A DNA stretch of 64,000 nucleotides from Ophiobolus disseminans (taxonomy: Eukaryota; Ascomycota; Dothideomycetes; Pleosporales; Phaeosphaeriaceae), in NCBI GenBank assembly GCA_010093685.1, contig MU006224.1, positions 92,476-156,475 of the forward strand, read 5' to 3'. Numbering within the stretch: the first letter of the stretch is position 1; every line of letters begins with the position of its first letter. The notes under the pieces were generated by a model that saw only the letters and a program-made list of their open reading frames with translations, was not told the origin of the DNA and did not search any database. The translations under genes and the position numbers were made by a program. This document shows positions 22,570 through 32,900 of this stretch, in pieces.

Positions 22570-22859
22570 GATGGCCAAGCAAAGAGATTCGAACACCAAT
22601 GAAGCTATTCAGAAATCTGATGGAAAGGAGAGTCAGTGAAGGTGAAAGAACGTGTTGTTGGTTGAAGGCGATGCCTCGCCAAAAGTGGTGATGTTTGTGC
22701 ATTCTGGTAAGGCAGGAGCTAACGGCGCTTACGCACGTCATTCGTCTTCCGTTCCATATCCCACCAACACCCCTCCAAACCTTTGTTTCGCTCTCCATGG
22801 CGCATTCATAACCTCACCTACCGCCGCAGTGACGGCTCGCTAACTATTCAACCATTGCA
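22570..22859. promoter_or_regulatory. Shared 290-bp region between the two SKI3 halves
   Basis: The start codons of the C-terminal (minus) and N-terminal (plus) SKI3 parts are only 290 bp apart and face away from each other. The interval must hold any promoters for both. It is also where one breakpoint of the presumed inversion should lie. No transposon or terminal repeat is visible in it. Confidence 0.55.
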
Positions 22860-23774
22860 ATGTCCACCAAAGCCGCGCTAAAGGCCGCTAAAGCCGCCAT
22901 CGACTCGAAGCAGTGGCAGGAAGCGAAGGAGCAAGCGACCGCCGCTCTCGAGAAGGACCCCAACAACTATTTCGCCCAACTGTTCCTCGGACGCGCCAAC
23001 GACGGCCTCAGCTTATTCGACGATGCTGCGAAGGCTTATAATGATGCGACAAAGCTCAAGCCCGACGAGGCGCAAGCATGGCTGGGGCTGAGGGGGATGT
23101 ACGAGAGCCTGGGGCCGTCAAAGGTGGAGGAGAACATCAACGTCGGCTTGAAGCTGGCGGAGATTTATATGAATGCGTGTGCATAGTAACTTTCTTGGCG
23201 AGGGGCTGAGGCTAATAGTACGTGCAGAGACGACGCCCATCGGTCGCAATCCGCCATAGACAAGCTCGTCGACCATGCGCGCAAACACGGCACAAAGACG
23301 CAATACGCCAAAGCCCTCGCCACACAGCTGCCCTCCTCACCCGTATATCCCTACCTCGAAGGCCGCATCCCCAACCCCGCCGCCACCTACACGCGCATCG
23401 CCGAGATCCACGAGACGCAGGAGGCAGACACGATCAAGCGCCTCATCGACGAGCGTCGGCTGCGTCTGGGCGCTACGCTAGACTCCACCACATCGTCCGT
23501 AAAGAACGAAGTATACGCGTCGAGTCCGCTGGAAGGCATATATGAGGACATCATCAACTGGACGAACGACGACGAGCTACGGAGGGAGTATGAAGAGAAG
23601 TTGCTGATGAGGGCATATGAGACGCTCCTAGTACTGCCGAGTGGGGAGAAGGCGGAGAAGAGGGACAAGGTCATGAAGTTGGCGCATGACATGGTCGTGA
23701 TTAAGCATCCGTATTTGCTGGCGTGGCAGATTGAGTTGGAGTGGCGGAGCAGCTTGGAGGTTGAGGCGTATTGA
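22860..23774 (+). CDS. SKI3: SKI3 N-terminal part (TPR arm) encoded separately
   Basis: Two exons (22860-23176, 23228-23774) with a 51-nt intron give 287 aa. The start MSTKAALKAAKAAIDSKQW and the following TPRs (NYFAQLFLGRA, AYNDATKLKPDEAQAWLGL) are the canonical Ski3 N-terminus. Exon 2 carries LRREYEEKLLMRAYETLLVLPS and HDMVVIKHPYLLAWQIEL, also typical Ski3. The frame ends at TGA 23772-23774 just after LEWRSSLEVEAY. In an intact Ski3 the chain would go on into the sequence now found at the start of the minus-strand gene. The donor of the intron (GTGTGC) is weak but the joined frame fits. 287 + 1139 aa equals a normal full-length fungal Ski3. Confidence 0.85.
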
Positions 23775-23940
23775 TACCTACATACAAGAGCGTGTTGGCG
23801 ACATCGTACATGGCATAGAAGCGCTCAAACTGGATACACGCACGTCACAGATCGATAGTTCATTCTTGTACGAACTTAATTCTTCGAAATAACACCCCAA
23901 CACTTAACGCCCCCCAATGCACCTCATGCGTCCACATTCA

Positions 23941-24512
23941 CTACCTCGCCACCCCAACAACCCTCCTCCTTTCCTCCGCCGAAAACATACTCTCCCCCTG
24001 CCGCAGCGCATGGATCAGCATCGGCACACTATTCGCCTTGAAGTCCTGCGCCTCGCGCACCTTGTCGAGGTCATCGGCTAGTTCCGCCGCCACTTTGCGC
24101 AAGTAGATGGTGCCGAAATCTTCTTGGGGTTGGGCAGGGGTGGGTTCCGAGACTTTTGCATCGGACTTGGGTTTCCTTGGCTTCTTCGTGGTGGGAATGG
24201 GTGCTGGGTCCGGGGCGTTGGGCATGGGGGTGTCGGCGTCTGGGGATGGTGATGCTGTTGAGGTTTTCGACGGGACTGGTGCTGGTGTGGTCTCTGGTGT
24301 TGAGGATGCATGTTTTTTGGCTACGTCCTTGGTTTTCTTTGGTTTTGGCTTTGGCGTTGGCGCATCGCTGTCGCTTTCGCTGGATGAAGAGACTGCTGCA
24401 ATTAGTACATGGACCCAGCAATCGTCCGACATGTCGTACCTTCTGTGCGCGACCTCTTCTTTTTCGACTTGCGCTTCTTCTCAGCGCCATACGGAGTTCT
24501 TTGTTGAGCCAT
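23941..24512 (-). CDS. RSA3: Ribosome assembly protein 3 (Rsa3)
   Basis: Two exons (24440-24512, 23941-24395) with a 44-nt intron (GTACGA, TACTAAT, GCAG) give 175 aa. Exon 1 encodes a basic start (MAQQRTPYGAEKKRKSKKKR) that may act as a nuclear or nucleolar signal. The middle is low-complexity Ser/Pro/Thr/Lys. The C-terminal 55 residues are the RSA3 domain: FGTIYLRKVAAELADDLDKV, then REAQDFKANSVPMLIHALRQ and FSAEERRRVV. Rsa3 acts in the nucleolus in early 60S ribosomal subunit assembly with the Dbp6 group. It converges with the SKI3 N-terminal gene, their stops being about 170 bp apart. Confidence 0.88.
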
Positions 24513-24768
24513 TTTTGGTGATATCCCTGGAGGTGGAAAAAAGTTCGAGATCGTGAATGGAAGCTTATCTTATCGGCACGTGGATGGTACGGTAGCGTGG
24601 CGCTACCGGTACTGATGTGGCGCTTTTTTTCGGGGTGGTTCCCGTCCTTCAAAAGTTCACTCACAGCGCACGAACATTCACCAAACGTTCCTGAACAATT
24701 TTATCTGGTTGCCTAACAAGTGCAATACTTCCTGTTCTCTTTCCGAAAACAAATCAATGTGACTCCAT

Positions 24769-25489
24769 CTACGATGGTTTATTCGCCTTCTTTTTGTCAC
24801 GCTGCTCGTAAGGGATGTTTGTATCTCCATCGCGGTACTTCGCGCTCAACCTTGCTATCCCACTACCTTTTGCCTTGAGCATTCGTATCGCAAAATCGTA
24901 CAGGAACTCTTTCGGGAAGACCGCGCTACCACCTTCCAGCCATGCCTGCCCTCCGTAGAGCCGCATACAAATCGACGACCAGCCGACGAGCTGCACTGCT
25001 TCCCGGTGTGCCCTCGTACAGTTCTCTGATGGCATCTGAGATAGGGTGCGCCTGAGCTACCATAGCTTTGGTGCTGGCATGAATAAGCATCGAGTCGATC
25101 GTGGCGTCTTTCGCAGCGGTGTCCTGAAGCTTCTCCGCGAGGACGTACAAGCGACACAGTAGCAGCCACTCGTCATCCGAAGTTCCCTTGGCTGTTCGTG
25201 TACACCAAGTGGAGATATACGTTGAAAGTGTTCAGGTCATCATCCAGGAATGTGGTGAGCTTTTCTTCAACCTCTCGCCAGGATCCGGTCGTCGCGCGCT
25301 TGAAGAATTCAGACCGCTGCGTGAGCAGATCTTGGTGCACAGAGTAAATGCGTGCGCTGGAGCTGTCCTCGGCACCCACCCGAATCTTGATCATCGACCC
25401 CGAAAGGCTGCATACGTCAGTATCATATCGAGGATGTGGACTGTTTGTTCAAGTCGAGCTGCTTACCTTAGAAGCGTGGAGTCACACAT
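24769..25489 (-). pseudogene. Decayed BTB/POZ paralogue
   Basis: Exon 1 is only 23 nt (ATG at 25489), followed by a 59-nt intron (25408-25466, GTAAGC...GCAG) and a BTB core beginning SGSMIKIRVGAEDSS. Segments match the BTB gene at 17253-18294: SVHQDLLTQRSEFFKRA, EWLLLCRLYVLAEKLQDTAAK and FPKEFLYDFAIRML. The frame shifts near 25186 and again near 24966, so no single protein spans it. Either this is a recent pseudogene or the sequence has two single-base errors. The intact parts are highly readable, so decay would be recent. Confidence 0.7.
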
Positions 25490-26398
25490 GGTCGAATGAG
25501 TCTCTCGATTCACAAGTACAGTGTTCTGCGACTGCAAAGGAATGCTCAGTAGTATATGCGTCCGCTCAAGAATCGTAGTCTTATCGAACGAGAAGTTATA
25601 GGTCCAACATCCTCCCATGGGATACGCCAGTCCAATAAACAGCGCTGCAACCACTATCACTTCATCGAGACGCGCGCTCTTACACTGCAACACCGGACAT
25701 CGACTGAGCAGCTTCACTACAGGTCGAAAAAGCACATGATGTTGCAAGGCACCAGCCTATTTATGGATTGCGGCACAGCAATACATGGGCGCTACCGCTT
25801 GAACATCACAATCGTTCCTCTTTCCTTGTGAACTCCGTTAAAGCGCTCACCGCATTGTCCAAGCCGCATTGCATCCCATGCCTTCGACAGCAACGTGAAT
25901 CTGACCTTGGGGCTGCAACCCGCGCCATCTCGCACACCGCGAACCATTTTGGGTGCCATGGGGCCGGATCTGCGGATGGACTTACAAGGCTGCGTCCCCA
26001 CATGGACATGGACCGGTGATGGTTATCCACATTGGCTACTGGTACACGTAAATGACCTGGCTGAACTATGACGAGGTTCTGCAACAACTAGCCACGACGG
26101 AATTTTGTGACAGGTTCATTTGCCACAGAAATTGGATGTCAATGCATGTCGGAGTACCTTAGGTAGTATAAGATCTTACTGCCTGCCGAGCGCGAGCTAA
26201 GGGTGAGCTGGTGGCTTAGGTGGCGCTATAGGCGTGTAGGCTCAAATGCTGGGCTCTATAGTAGGGTTGTTTCTGGCTAATTGCATTAACGAATACGTGC
26301 CGCTCCCATCCAGCTACCTAGCGTTCAGTCAGCACGGGGGCTTTTACTAACACAACCACCTTTTGTTCCGCACACTGAGCTTCGCGGAACATTTCGCA
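25490..26398. other. Intergenic, no gene recognised
   Basis: Short overlapping frames only. No motif, repeat or RNA gene was recognised. Confidence 0.4.
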
Positions 26399-28241
26399 AT
26401 GTCTTTCAAACCTGTTTTTACATCACCTTACGCTACATCCGAAAATGTGGGAGCCGTCTGGCTCGCTGCCAGTCAATGGAACTGCCTCGTGGAAAGGAGG
26501 CCCGACGAAAGGGGTACGCTCAGCATACTTTCGACATGTATCATCACCCTGCTCCTATGCGTATACAATTCGCTGCATATGAACATTCCAAGACATGATA
26601 ACCTAGGTGGAAGCACCAGATCTGGGGAAAGAGTCTTTGGATTATGACTGGACTGGGTGCTCCTAAAATTGTGGGTTACATGCAGCAAAACGCATCTGCG
26701 GTGGATGCAAACGAGCTGACCGAGATCCATGCTGGAAACAACAATGACCAGGGTGCATTGGCGGACAAGCGACGTTCTTGGATGCGAGTTCATAGTCATT
26801 TCGCGCTGATGGGAGGCTACGTATTCGTCACGAAGACCACGACAACGACAGGTACGTATTCGTCACGAAGACCATGACAACGACAGGTACAGAACAGGTG
26901 CACGGAGCAACGCTCACTCCAATCGCGCTGCGCAAGCTAGCAGAGGGCGCTCCAGAACTGTTACCAAACATTGGGCAATCTGACATCGAGGACAAGAGCA
27001 AGGCCAATCGCTTCGCTAAATTTCTTATCTGTGTGCAGGCATGCTGGATCATTGTGCAGACAGCGGGGCGATTGGCATCTGGACTACCTATCAGCTTACT
27101 GGAGATGAATACGGTCCTTCACGCCTTTTGCTGTCTTCTCATCTACCTAGCATGGTAGTACAAACCTCTCGACATTGAAGAGCCGTACCTCATCGATTCG
27201 TCTAAAGGATTAGCTCAAGAAGTTCATGCCTGGATGATTGTGAAGGATGAAAGTCAGTACAGCTTAGAGGGACATATCGAAACTCCAGAAGGAGGCATTC
27301 CGACACCTATATACTCCAGCATTTTTGGCATTTGTTTCATATACGAAAGGGACCTCGGGCCTAAGACTTCCGGAGATGGGATGCAGTTGTTGCGGAAACG
27401 AATTGCAGCCGCAAAGGAGTACAACAAGCAGAAGCGTCGATCAGAGGGCGATGAACTCACAGTCGACGATGCAGGCAACACCAGAATCTACCGAGGTCAA
27501 ACAGTACATGGATTCGTCCTGGTTGACACGGCTGAATCGAAAACTGAAGAGCGGGATCTTTATGCCTCTCTATCCGTGGATTCACTGGAGCGCTATCGCC
27601 TGGTACACAGCCTACGAAGTCGAGAAAGTTTAGGTGGAGTAACTGACTAACAGAGGTTTAACTCATACCAAGACAAAATGCTTTCCTACAACGTTTCAAT
27701 GACTTCACCATCCAGTTCAGACAGTCTGAACCAATGGAAACGGTCTGTAGGTGCATGGGTGTCACCAAGTTCTACTCTGTGGATCGTGTTGATACTTGCA
27801 AGTAGCGCCTAAGGCGGCATTCACCTTCTCGCATGGAACGGCCCATTTACTACGGAACACGAACGTCTGCTCTGGAAGATATCATGTCTTATCATTGTCA
27901 GCCCCTTGCCGCTAGGGTTGCTATACATTGTAGGCTTGGGGCTTCCTCTTCTTCTCTCCGCGATAGGGGGCTGTCTATGCTCACGCTCTTTATCTTCTAC
28001 CCCATCCTCTCCGTGGTCTTCGGTCCTGCTTTGGATTGAAGGCGTTCTCGATTGGTTGTTCGACGATCTTGATACCTCTTCCAAAGTGATGATAGGTTTC
28101 GCGGGAACATTAGGCTTGTGTTATGCGGCTGCAAGGACATATCTGATCGTGGAATGCTTCATCATCATCGCATATCCGCCTGCAGAAGTCTTTCGCGAGC
28201 CAAGCTGGAGTCGCTACCTTCCTCACTTTGGAACTGGGTAA
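26399..28241 (+). pseudogene. Decayed fungal integral-membrane protein gene
   Basis: Pieces in all three plus-strand frames read in order as one protein. They are an N-terminus (MSFKPVF...ERRPDERGTLSILSTCIITL), a region ending in CLLIYLAW-stop-YKPLDI, a cytoplasmic segment with LSVDSLERYRLVHSLRS, and a C-terminus with GGIHLLAWNGPF, several spans and a final ESW-like PSWSRYLPHF. The RGT...NSLHMNIP motif and the YKPLDI block are typical of a large ascomycete family of multi-span proteins of unknown function. Lesions are a frameshift near 26640, a 35-bp tandem duplication at 26818-26887, TAG after LAW at about 27156 (probably a lost Trp), and TAA at 27810-27812. Confidence 0.75.
26818..26887 (+). 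repeat. 35-bp tandem duplication
   Basis: Two head-to-tail copies (26818-26852, 26853-26887) beginning TACGTATTCGTCACGAAGAC differ at one base. The unit length is not a multiple of three, so the duplication shifts the reading frame of the surrounding membrane-protein gene. The frame downstream matches the second copy. Confidence 0.9.
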
Positions 28242-28451
28242 TATCGCAGCCATCGTGGCTCATGACGTAGATAACTCGGTCCATGCCATGGATCACGAGG
28301 TCCGCCTTGCCGACCTCGTTACTCAACACACTGCCGTTGGTCGATATATCACAATAGCATGCATACTATCACATAACTCGGAGCATTACATCTAGAGCAA
28401 TCGAGCCAACGAGACGAAATATGAGAAGGCTCGACACACGCAAATTGATTC

Positions 28452-30357
28452 CTATCGCTGAAATTCTCCCATCTGCTCCAGCTCATAATGTTGCCCCTGC
28501 GTCTTCATGCCCACAGTCGCCGTGAACGACTGATCTGGCAAATTCGATTTCCGATCCAATATTGGGGTGTCAGCCCTGTCTAGCTGCAATCCAACTACAA
28601 GTCGCAGAACACTCATCGCCTCTTCAGGGCTACCAACAGAGTTTGCCCTCCACGCAACATGCTCATCAGGACGAACAAGCACGAGGTTTCGCCCCCATAC
28701 ATTGTGCGCATGCTCTTCGCCTTGAAGATCGACGTGCATGATGGGAATGGAGAGCGTCTCTGCAGCGGAGAGGAGTAGTTGGATGTCCGACATCTTATCC
28801 ACGAATGTGACTAGCGACCAGTCATTCCCGAACTTGTCAAAGATAGCAGTGCCATTTGACAAAAACACGTGCGGCGCTCGACTACCTGGCCATGTTGATG
28901 GCGTATACTGCGACGCCCACCAAGATGGTTTCAATTCCCCAGCCTCGGGCACATGAAGGATACCAGACTCGTAGATGTACCCCATCTCGATTCCGAAATC
29001 TTTATTCTCGCCATCATGTGCTTGGTAGTGTTCGTGAAGTTGCTGTCGCAGATCTTCGCCGTCCTTCGTGGGCCAATCGACACGGTGTGGGTCACCGCCT
29101 TCGAAGAACTGAGCAACGGAGGAGTGCACTTGCATATGGACGCCCGAGTGCTCGACATTCCGCAGTGCTACAGGGCGTCGTTCGGCCTCGTACGATTGTA
29201 GTAAACCACGCCCGCCGTATTGCATGGCCGCTGCAAGCTTCCATCCCAGGTCGTACGCATCTCCAATGCCCATGTTCATTCCGTATCCTCCTGTGGGAAT
29301 GTTCTGGTGTGCTGCGTCGCCCGCGATGAAGACGCGATGATCAGGGCTCGACCATGATCGCGCAACAGCAATGCTGGGCCGCCATGTTGACCGCACCAAG
29401 ATCTCGTCGAGTTTGATTTCGTACTTTCCGTTCAGACCTCCGAGAACGGTGTGTATTGCTTCTTCTGAGCCGATGGTCGAAGTGTCTGTTCCTACCGGGA
29501 GGAAGTAATGGACGGTCCATGTCTCGATTTCGTCTTGGGCGATGATCGCACCGCCAAAGATACCGGGCTCGACGATGAAGAAGATGTGCCAGAACTGACC
29601 TTGTTTGTGCAAACGTGTCAGATCTTTGGACTTGAAGTGCACCAAAAGCACGCACGTCGGGCTTAACGACCGATACTGTTAGCATCCATGGTGTTGAGAA
29701 AAGTCCAAGAAGAAGTACTTACACTGGTCCACCGTCCAGCGACAGTCCAAGCGATCTTCTGACTATGCTCGACGCACCATCACAGCCTACCGCATACTCC
29801 GATGTGAAGACCGTTTCCTTGCCTGTTTTGAGCATTGTTGCTCTCGTCCTGACTTTACCATCCCGGACCTCAACATTCTCAACCTTCCACCCAAACCTTG
29901 CGTCAATCATGCCATCCTTCTCACACCTTGCTTTCAACCACTTCTCGAACTTGACCTGTGATATGCGCTGCCACGGCTCACCAGGCTGCGAACCATCATT
30001 GTTCGCTGCGATTGTAGCTCTGAAATCATCGACGCTGGGAAGAGGCCACTTAGTGATTGGTTCGGCAGCCGCAAGACCAGACGAGACGAGTACGTTGTGG
30101 GAGATGTGAGATGGAACTCCTATCTCTCGGAGACCCTCTGCCAGACCCAGTCTTCGTAACATTTCCATCGAGCGGGCGTTGGTGAGGTCCATCTTTGGCC
30201 ATTTCGTTGTCGTCTCGTTTCTTTCGAGTAGCACGGATCGCACGCCATGGTGGGAGAGTACGGTGGCAAGCAAGAGACCTATTGGACCGCCTCCAGCGAT
30301 GAGGACGGTATCAGCTGCTAAGACTTCTTCTCGGATGTGCCCGTGTTCGACTGTCAT
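28452..30357 (-). CDS. FAD-dependent aromatic monooxygenase (phenol hydroxylase-like)
   Basis: Two exons (29723-30357, 28452-29661) with a 61-nt intron give 614 aa. The p-hydroxybenzoate/phenol hydroxylase fold is shown by the N-terminal dinucleotide motif VLIAGGGPIGLLLA, the DG motif AVGCDGASS, and the GD motif FIAGDAAHQNIPTGGYGMN. A C-terminal thioredoxin-like part (RNLVLVRPDEHVAWRA) is typical of the phenol hydroxylase branch. Such enzymes use NAD(P)H and O2 to hydroxylate phenolic rings. It is transcribed divergently from the FAH-family gene and lies in a run of oxygenase and ring-cleavage genes, which suggests catabolism of, or tailoring on, an aromatic compound. Confidence 0.88.
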
Positions 30358-30692
30358 TGTACTGATGAAACGAATAATACGTAGGTATTGCGAAGGTGAG
30401 CTTGGTGGAGAGCTTTCATCAAGTTGAAGACTCTTGTACGCAAGCCATCAATGTTTCTATCCTAATGACACTAGTTCATCCTCGCAAGTGGTTTCCATGT
30501 AGCGGCTCCGTAGCGCTGTTAAGCGTTAGCCTCCGGAAGTATTACCTCCGCTCCGGTGCGGGGATGTAGAAGTCGCCGAACATTGGTAGTGTGCTGCAAG
30601 GTCCGAAAGGACTGTCACAGTTTCTGGTATCAATATGAAACACTTCGCACATTTCTCGTTTCTGTGCGCCAAAGCTGCCATCAGCAGGAATC
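30358..30692. promoter_or_regulatory. Divergent promoter region, monooxygenase / FAH gene
   Basis: 335 bp lie between the two outward-facing start codons. No factor site was identified with confidence. Confidence 0.45.
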
Positions 30693-31763
30693 ATGTCGCC
30701 GTTCAAGCACATAATTTGCTTCAAGAATCCTACCTCTCAGATCTTCTACGGCGAAGCAGATTCGCTAGACAGTCTTGAGAACTCATTTGTCGGCCGAGCA
30801 GTTTGTGTTTTTGATAGCAAGACCCCATGGATCCAGCTTTTCATCTCACCAATCGTATTGAAGATTGCCGAGGTTTGTGAGCAACTCGTAGCCTACGAAG
30901 CATCCATAACAGTTGTATCATAATGCTGATCCTCTTCAACAGGTGCTTTGCCCATTGTAGTCGGTGCCAATCTTTGTTTGCGTCGGCTTGAACTATCGCC
31001 AGCATGCCAACGAGGCTGGAGTAAGCACGATAGGACCGGAGATACACGACTCGATCTGATTAAGAGTCTAAAGATGGCCATCACCCCGTATCCTGTCATA
31101 TTCACGAAACCACCAGGTAATGTTGTCCAAGTGAAAACAACCTTTTGAGAGACTTGTGACTGACAGTAACCCCAGACGCGCTCGCCGGCCCTTTCGAAGA
31201 TATCCCCATCAATGAAGAATGCAAATTGATGGACTATCAAGTACGTCTAGCCTAGGATTTATGTTCTCTCACTAATGGTTGAAGGCAGAACTATGCTTCG
31301 TGATCGGAAAGAATTGCAAGAATGTTACCGAAGGTGGAGATGTCATGCAGTATATCCTGGGCTACACAGCTGGTAAAGATCTCTCTTCGCGTTACTGGCA
31401 ACAGCCGAAGCGGTCGGGCAATCAGCACGGCAGTGCCAAGTCATTTGACAAGTCTGCGCCAATTGGGCCGTCATCACTTCTCCCGACGTTATTCGCCACC
31501 CTCACAGACTGTCGATAAAATCGATTGTGAACGGTGAAACGCGACAATTTTCGAGCAGTGATGATCTCATCTACGACATCCCGACCATCATTCGACATAT
31601 CAGTAGAGGCACTATCTTGCGCAAGGGAATAGTTGTCATGGCAGGAACGCCCAGTGGCGTTGCTGCCTTCATGACACCACCGATGTGGCTGAAAGACGGC
31701 GATATTGTTGAGGTAGAGATTGAGAGTATAGGAAGGCTGAGGAACAAGATAGTATTTGAATAG
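30693..31763 (+). pseudogene. Fumarylacetoacetate hydrolase-family gene, broken
   Basis: Five exons can be followed: 30693-30872, 30943-31020, a short one with PYPVIFTKPP, one with DALAGPFEDIP, and a long last one. Family motifs are clear: PIFVCVGLNYRQHANEAG, ELCFVIGK, GYTAGKDLSSRYWQ, and VVMAGTPSGVAAFM near the end. Two lesions are seen: an in-frame TAG at 30958-30960 just before the conserved core, and a one-base frameshift near 31467-31471, after which the frame continues normally (SIVNGETRQFSSSDDL...). FAH-family enzymes hydrolyse C-C bonds of beta-diketo acids, such as ring-cleavage products. That would fit the neighbouring dioxygenase. The frameshift could be a sequencing error; the stop is harder to explain so. 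Confidence 0.72.
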
Positions 31764-31894
31764 TTGAAGTCGTTTCGAAGTCGACAATGCTTGACTCGAT
31801 GTTGAAAGGGTCCGGTGCGAGAACTGGAGTTGAGATGTATACAAAATGAGCGTATGGACTGGTCTTCCAACATGTATACACGATTTGCTTGAGG

Positions 31895-32479
31895 CTACTT
31901 CATATGGTCTGGCAAGCCGCGAGGGCCTATCTCCGCACGCTTTGTCAAGACTTCTTCGTTTTCACCGTCCTGCAGGCGCTTGATGTATTCCTCCGGATCA
32001 AAGTCCACGCCTATAGGATTCTCAGCAAACGCCTTCGACTTCATAAACTCGGTGGCTTGATCTGCGTTCTTGAAGTTGTCCACTTGCGTCTCAATCTCAT
32101 TGCCGTCAGGGTCGCGATAATATATCGAAGTCGTTGGGCCATGGTTGACGGGCCACAGCGGCATGATGCCCTTTTGTTTGCGCTGTCGATAAGATAGTAG
32201 GAGATCGTGCAAGGAGTCGAAGCTAAAGGCGATATGTTCGAGACCGCAGGTTGTCGGAGACTTTGCCTGAGTCCCAGGGGCCTGTATAAGAGCGATACGG
32301 TGGTGCTCTTCATCGTATGAGAGAAAAGCCAGCATCTCGTTTTCGTAGATGACTTGGGCACCTAAAAAGTCTTGGTAGTAGCGTACCATGGACTGTAGGT
32401 TGTTCGTTCGCAAAACGACGTGCGCAAGCTTGCTCGGAGACTTGACGACGGTGACGGGTGCATCGAAACTCGTGGCCAT
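31895..32479 (-). CDS. VOC-superfamily extradiol-type dioxygenase
   Basis: 194 aa, intronless, ATG at 32479. The glyoxalase/extradiol fold is shown by paired beta-alpha-beta-beta-beta modules and a likely 2-His-1-Glu metal triad: His20 in KLAHVVLRT, His82 in GLEHIAFSFD and Glu130 in YYRDPDGNEIETQ. Proteins of this type in ascomycetes resemble biphenyl-2,3-diol or catechol 2,3-dioxygenases, which open a catechol ring next to the hydroxyls using Fe(II) and O2. It could instead be a glyoxalase-like isomerase. It converges with the FAH-family gene and diverges from the Zn2Cys6 regulator. Confidence 0.82.
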   Translation of the reverse strand: MATSFDAPVTVVKSPSKLAHVVLRTNNLQSMVRYYQDFLGAQVIYENEMLAFLSYDEEHHRIALIQAPGTQAKSPTTCGLEHIAFSFDSLHDLLLSYRQRKQKGIMPLWPVNHGPTTSIYYRDPDGNEIETQVDNFKNADQATEFMKSKAFAENPIGVDFDPEEYIKRLQDGENEEVLTKRAEIGPRGLPDHMK

Positions 32480-32900
32480 GTTGAGAGACGATTTAGAGCG
32501 AGTGCGATACCGCGTGGAGAATTGAATAGGTATTGTTTTAGCTACACATCAACATACCCTTCCTCCTTCTAAGTAAGCAAGTATGCCTCTCAGAGACAGA
32601 GCAAGATCCAGTAAGCAGTCCATCGCCAACTGTCATTCGCGACAAGCAGAGGAAGTGGGAAGAATGTTGTGGGAGGGCGGGCTCACGACGGGCTGTGCTG
32701 GTCGGAAGCAATTGCCTCCGGCTGACCAATGACCAGACTGCGGCCGAATCGCCCGAGTACTCCACGACGCACGACGAACGCCTCTCCGCTTCTCCGCTTC
32801 TTCTGGGTGTGCCCGGCGCGCATATGATGCTTCCGGATATTCTCCTCTCTCTCATCTTGCATATCTCCAGATCTCGGTTGACGGTTGTTTTTGCTCCGGA
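32480..32900. promoter_or_regulatory. Divergent promoter region, dioxygenase / regulator
   Basis: 421 bp lie between the outward-facing starts of the dioxygenase and the Zn2Cys6 factor. The frames inside carry no motif. Confidence 0.4.

Noticed and set aside
22532..22798. 88-aa minus-strand frame covering the SKI3 shared promoter
   Set aside because: Runs out of frame with the SKI3 C-terminal part and has no motif; not accepted as an upstream exon.
24071..24664. Overlapping frames across RSA3 (up to 197 aa)
   Set aside because: Low-complexity shadows of the Ser/Pro/Lys-rich RSA3 middle region.
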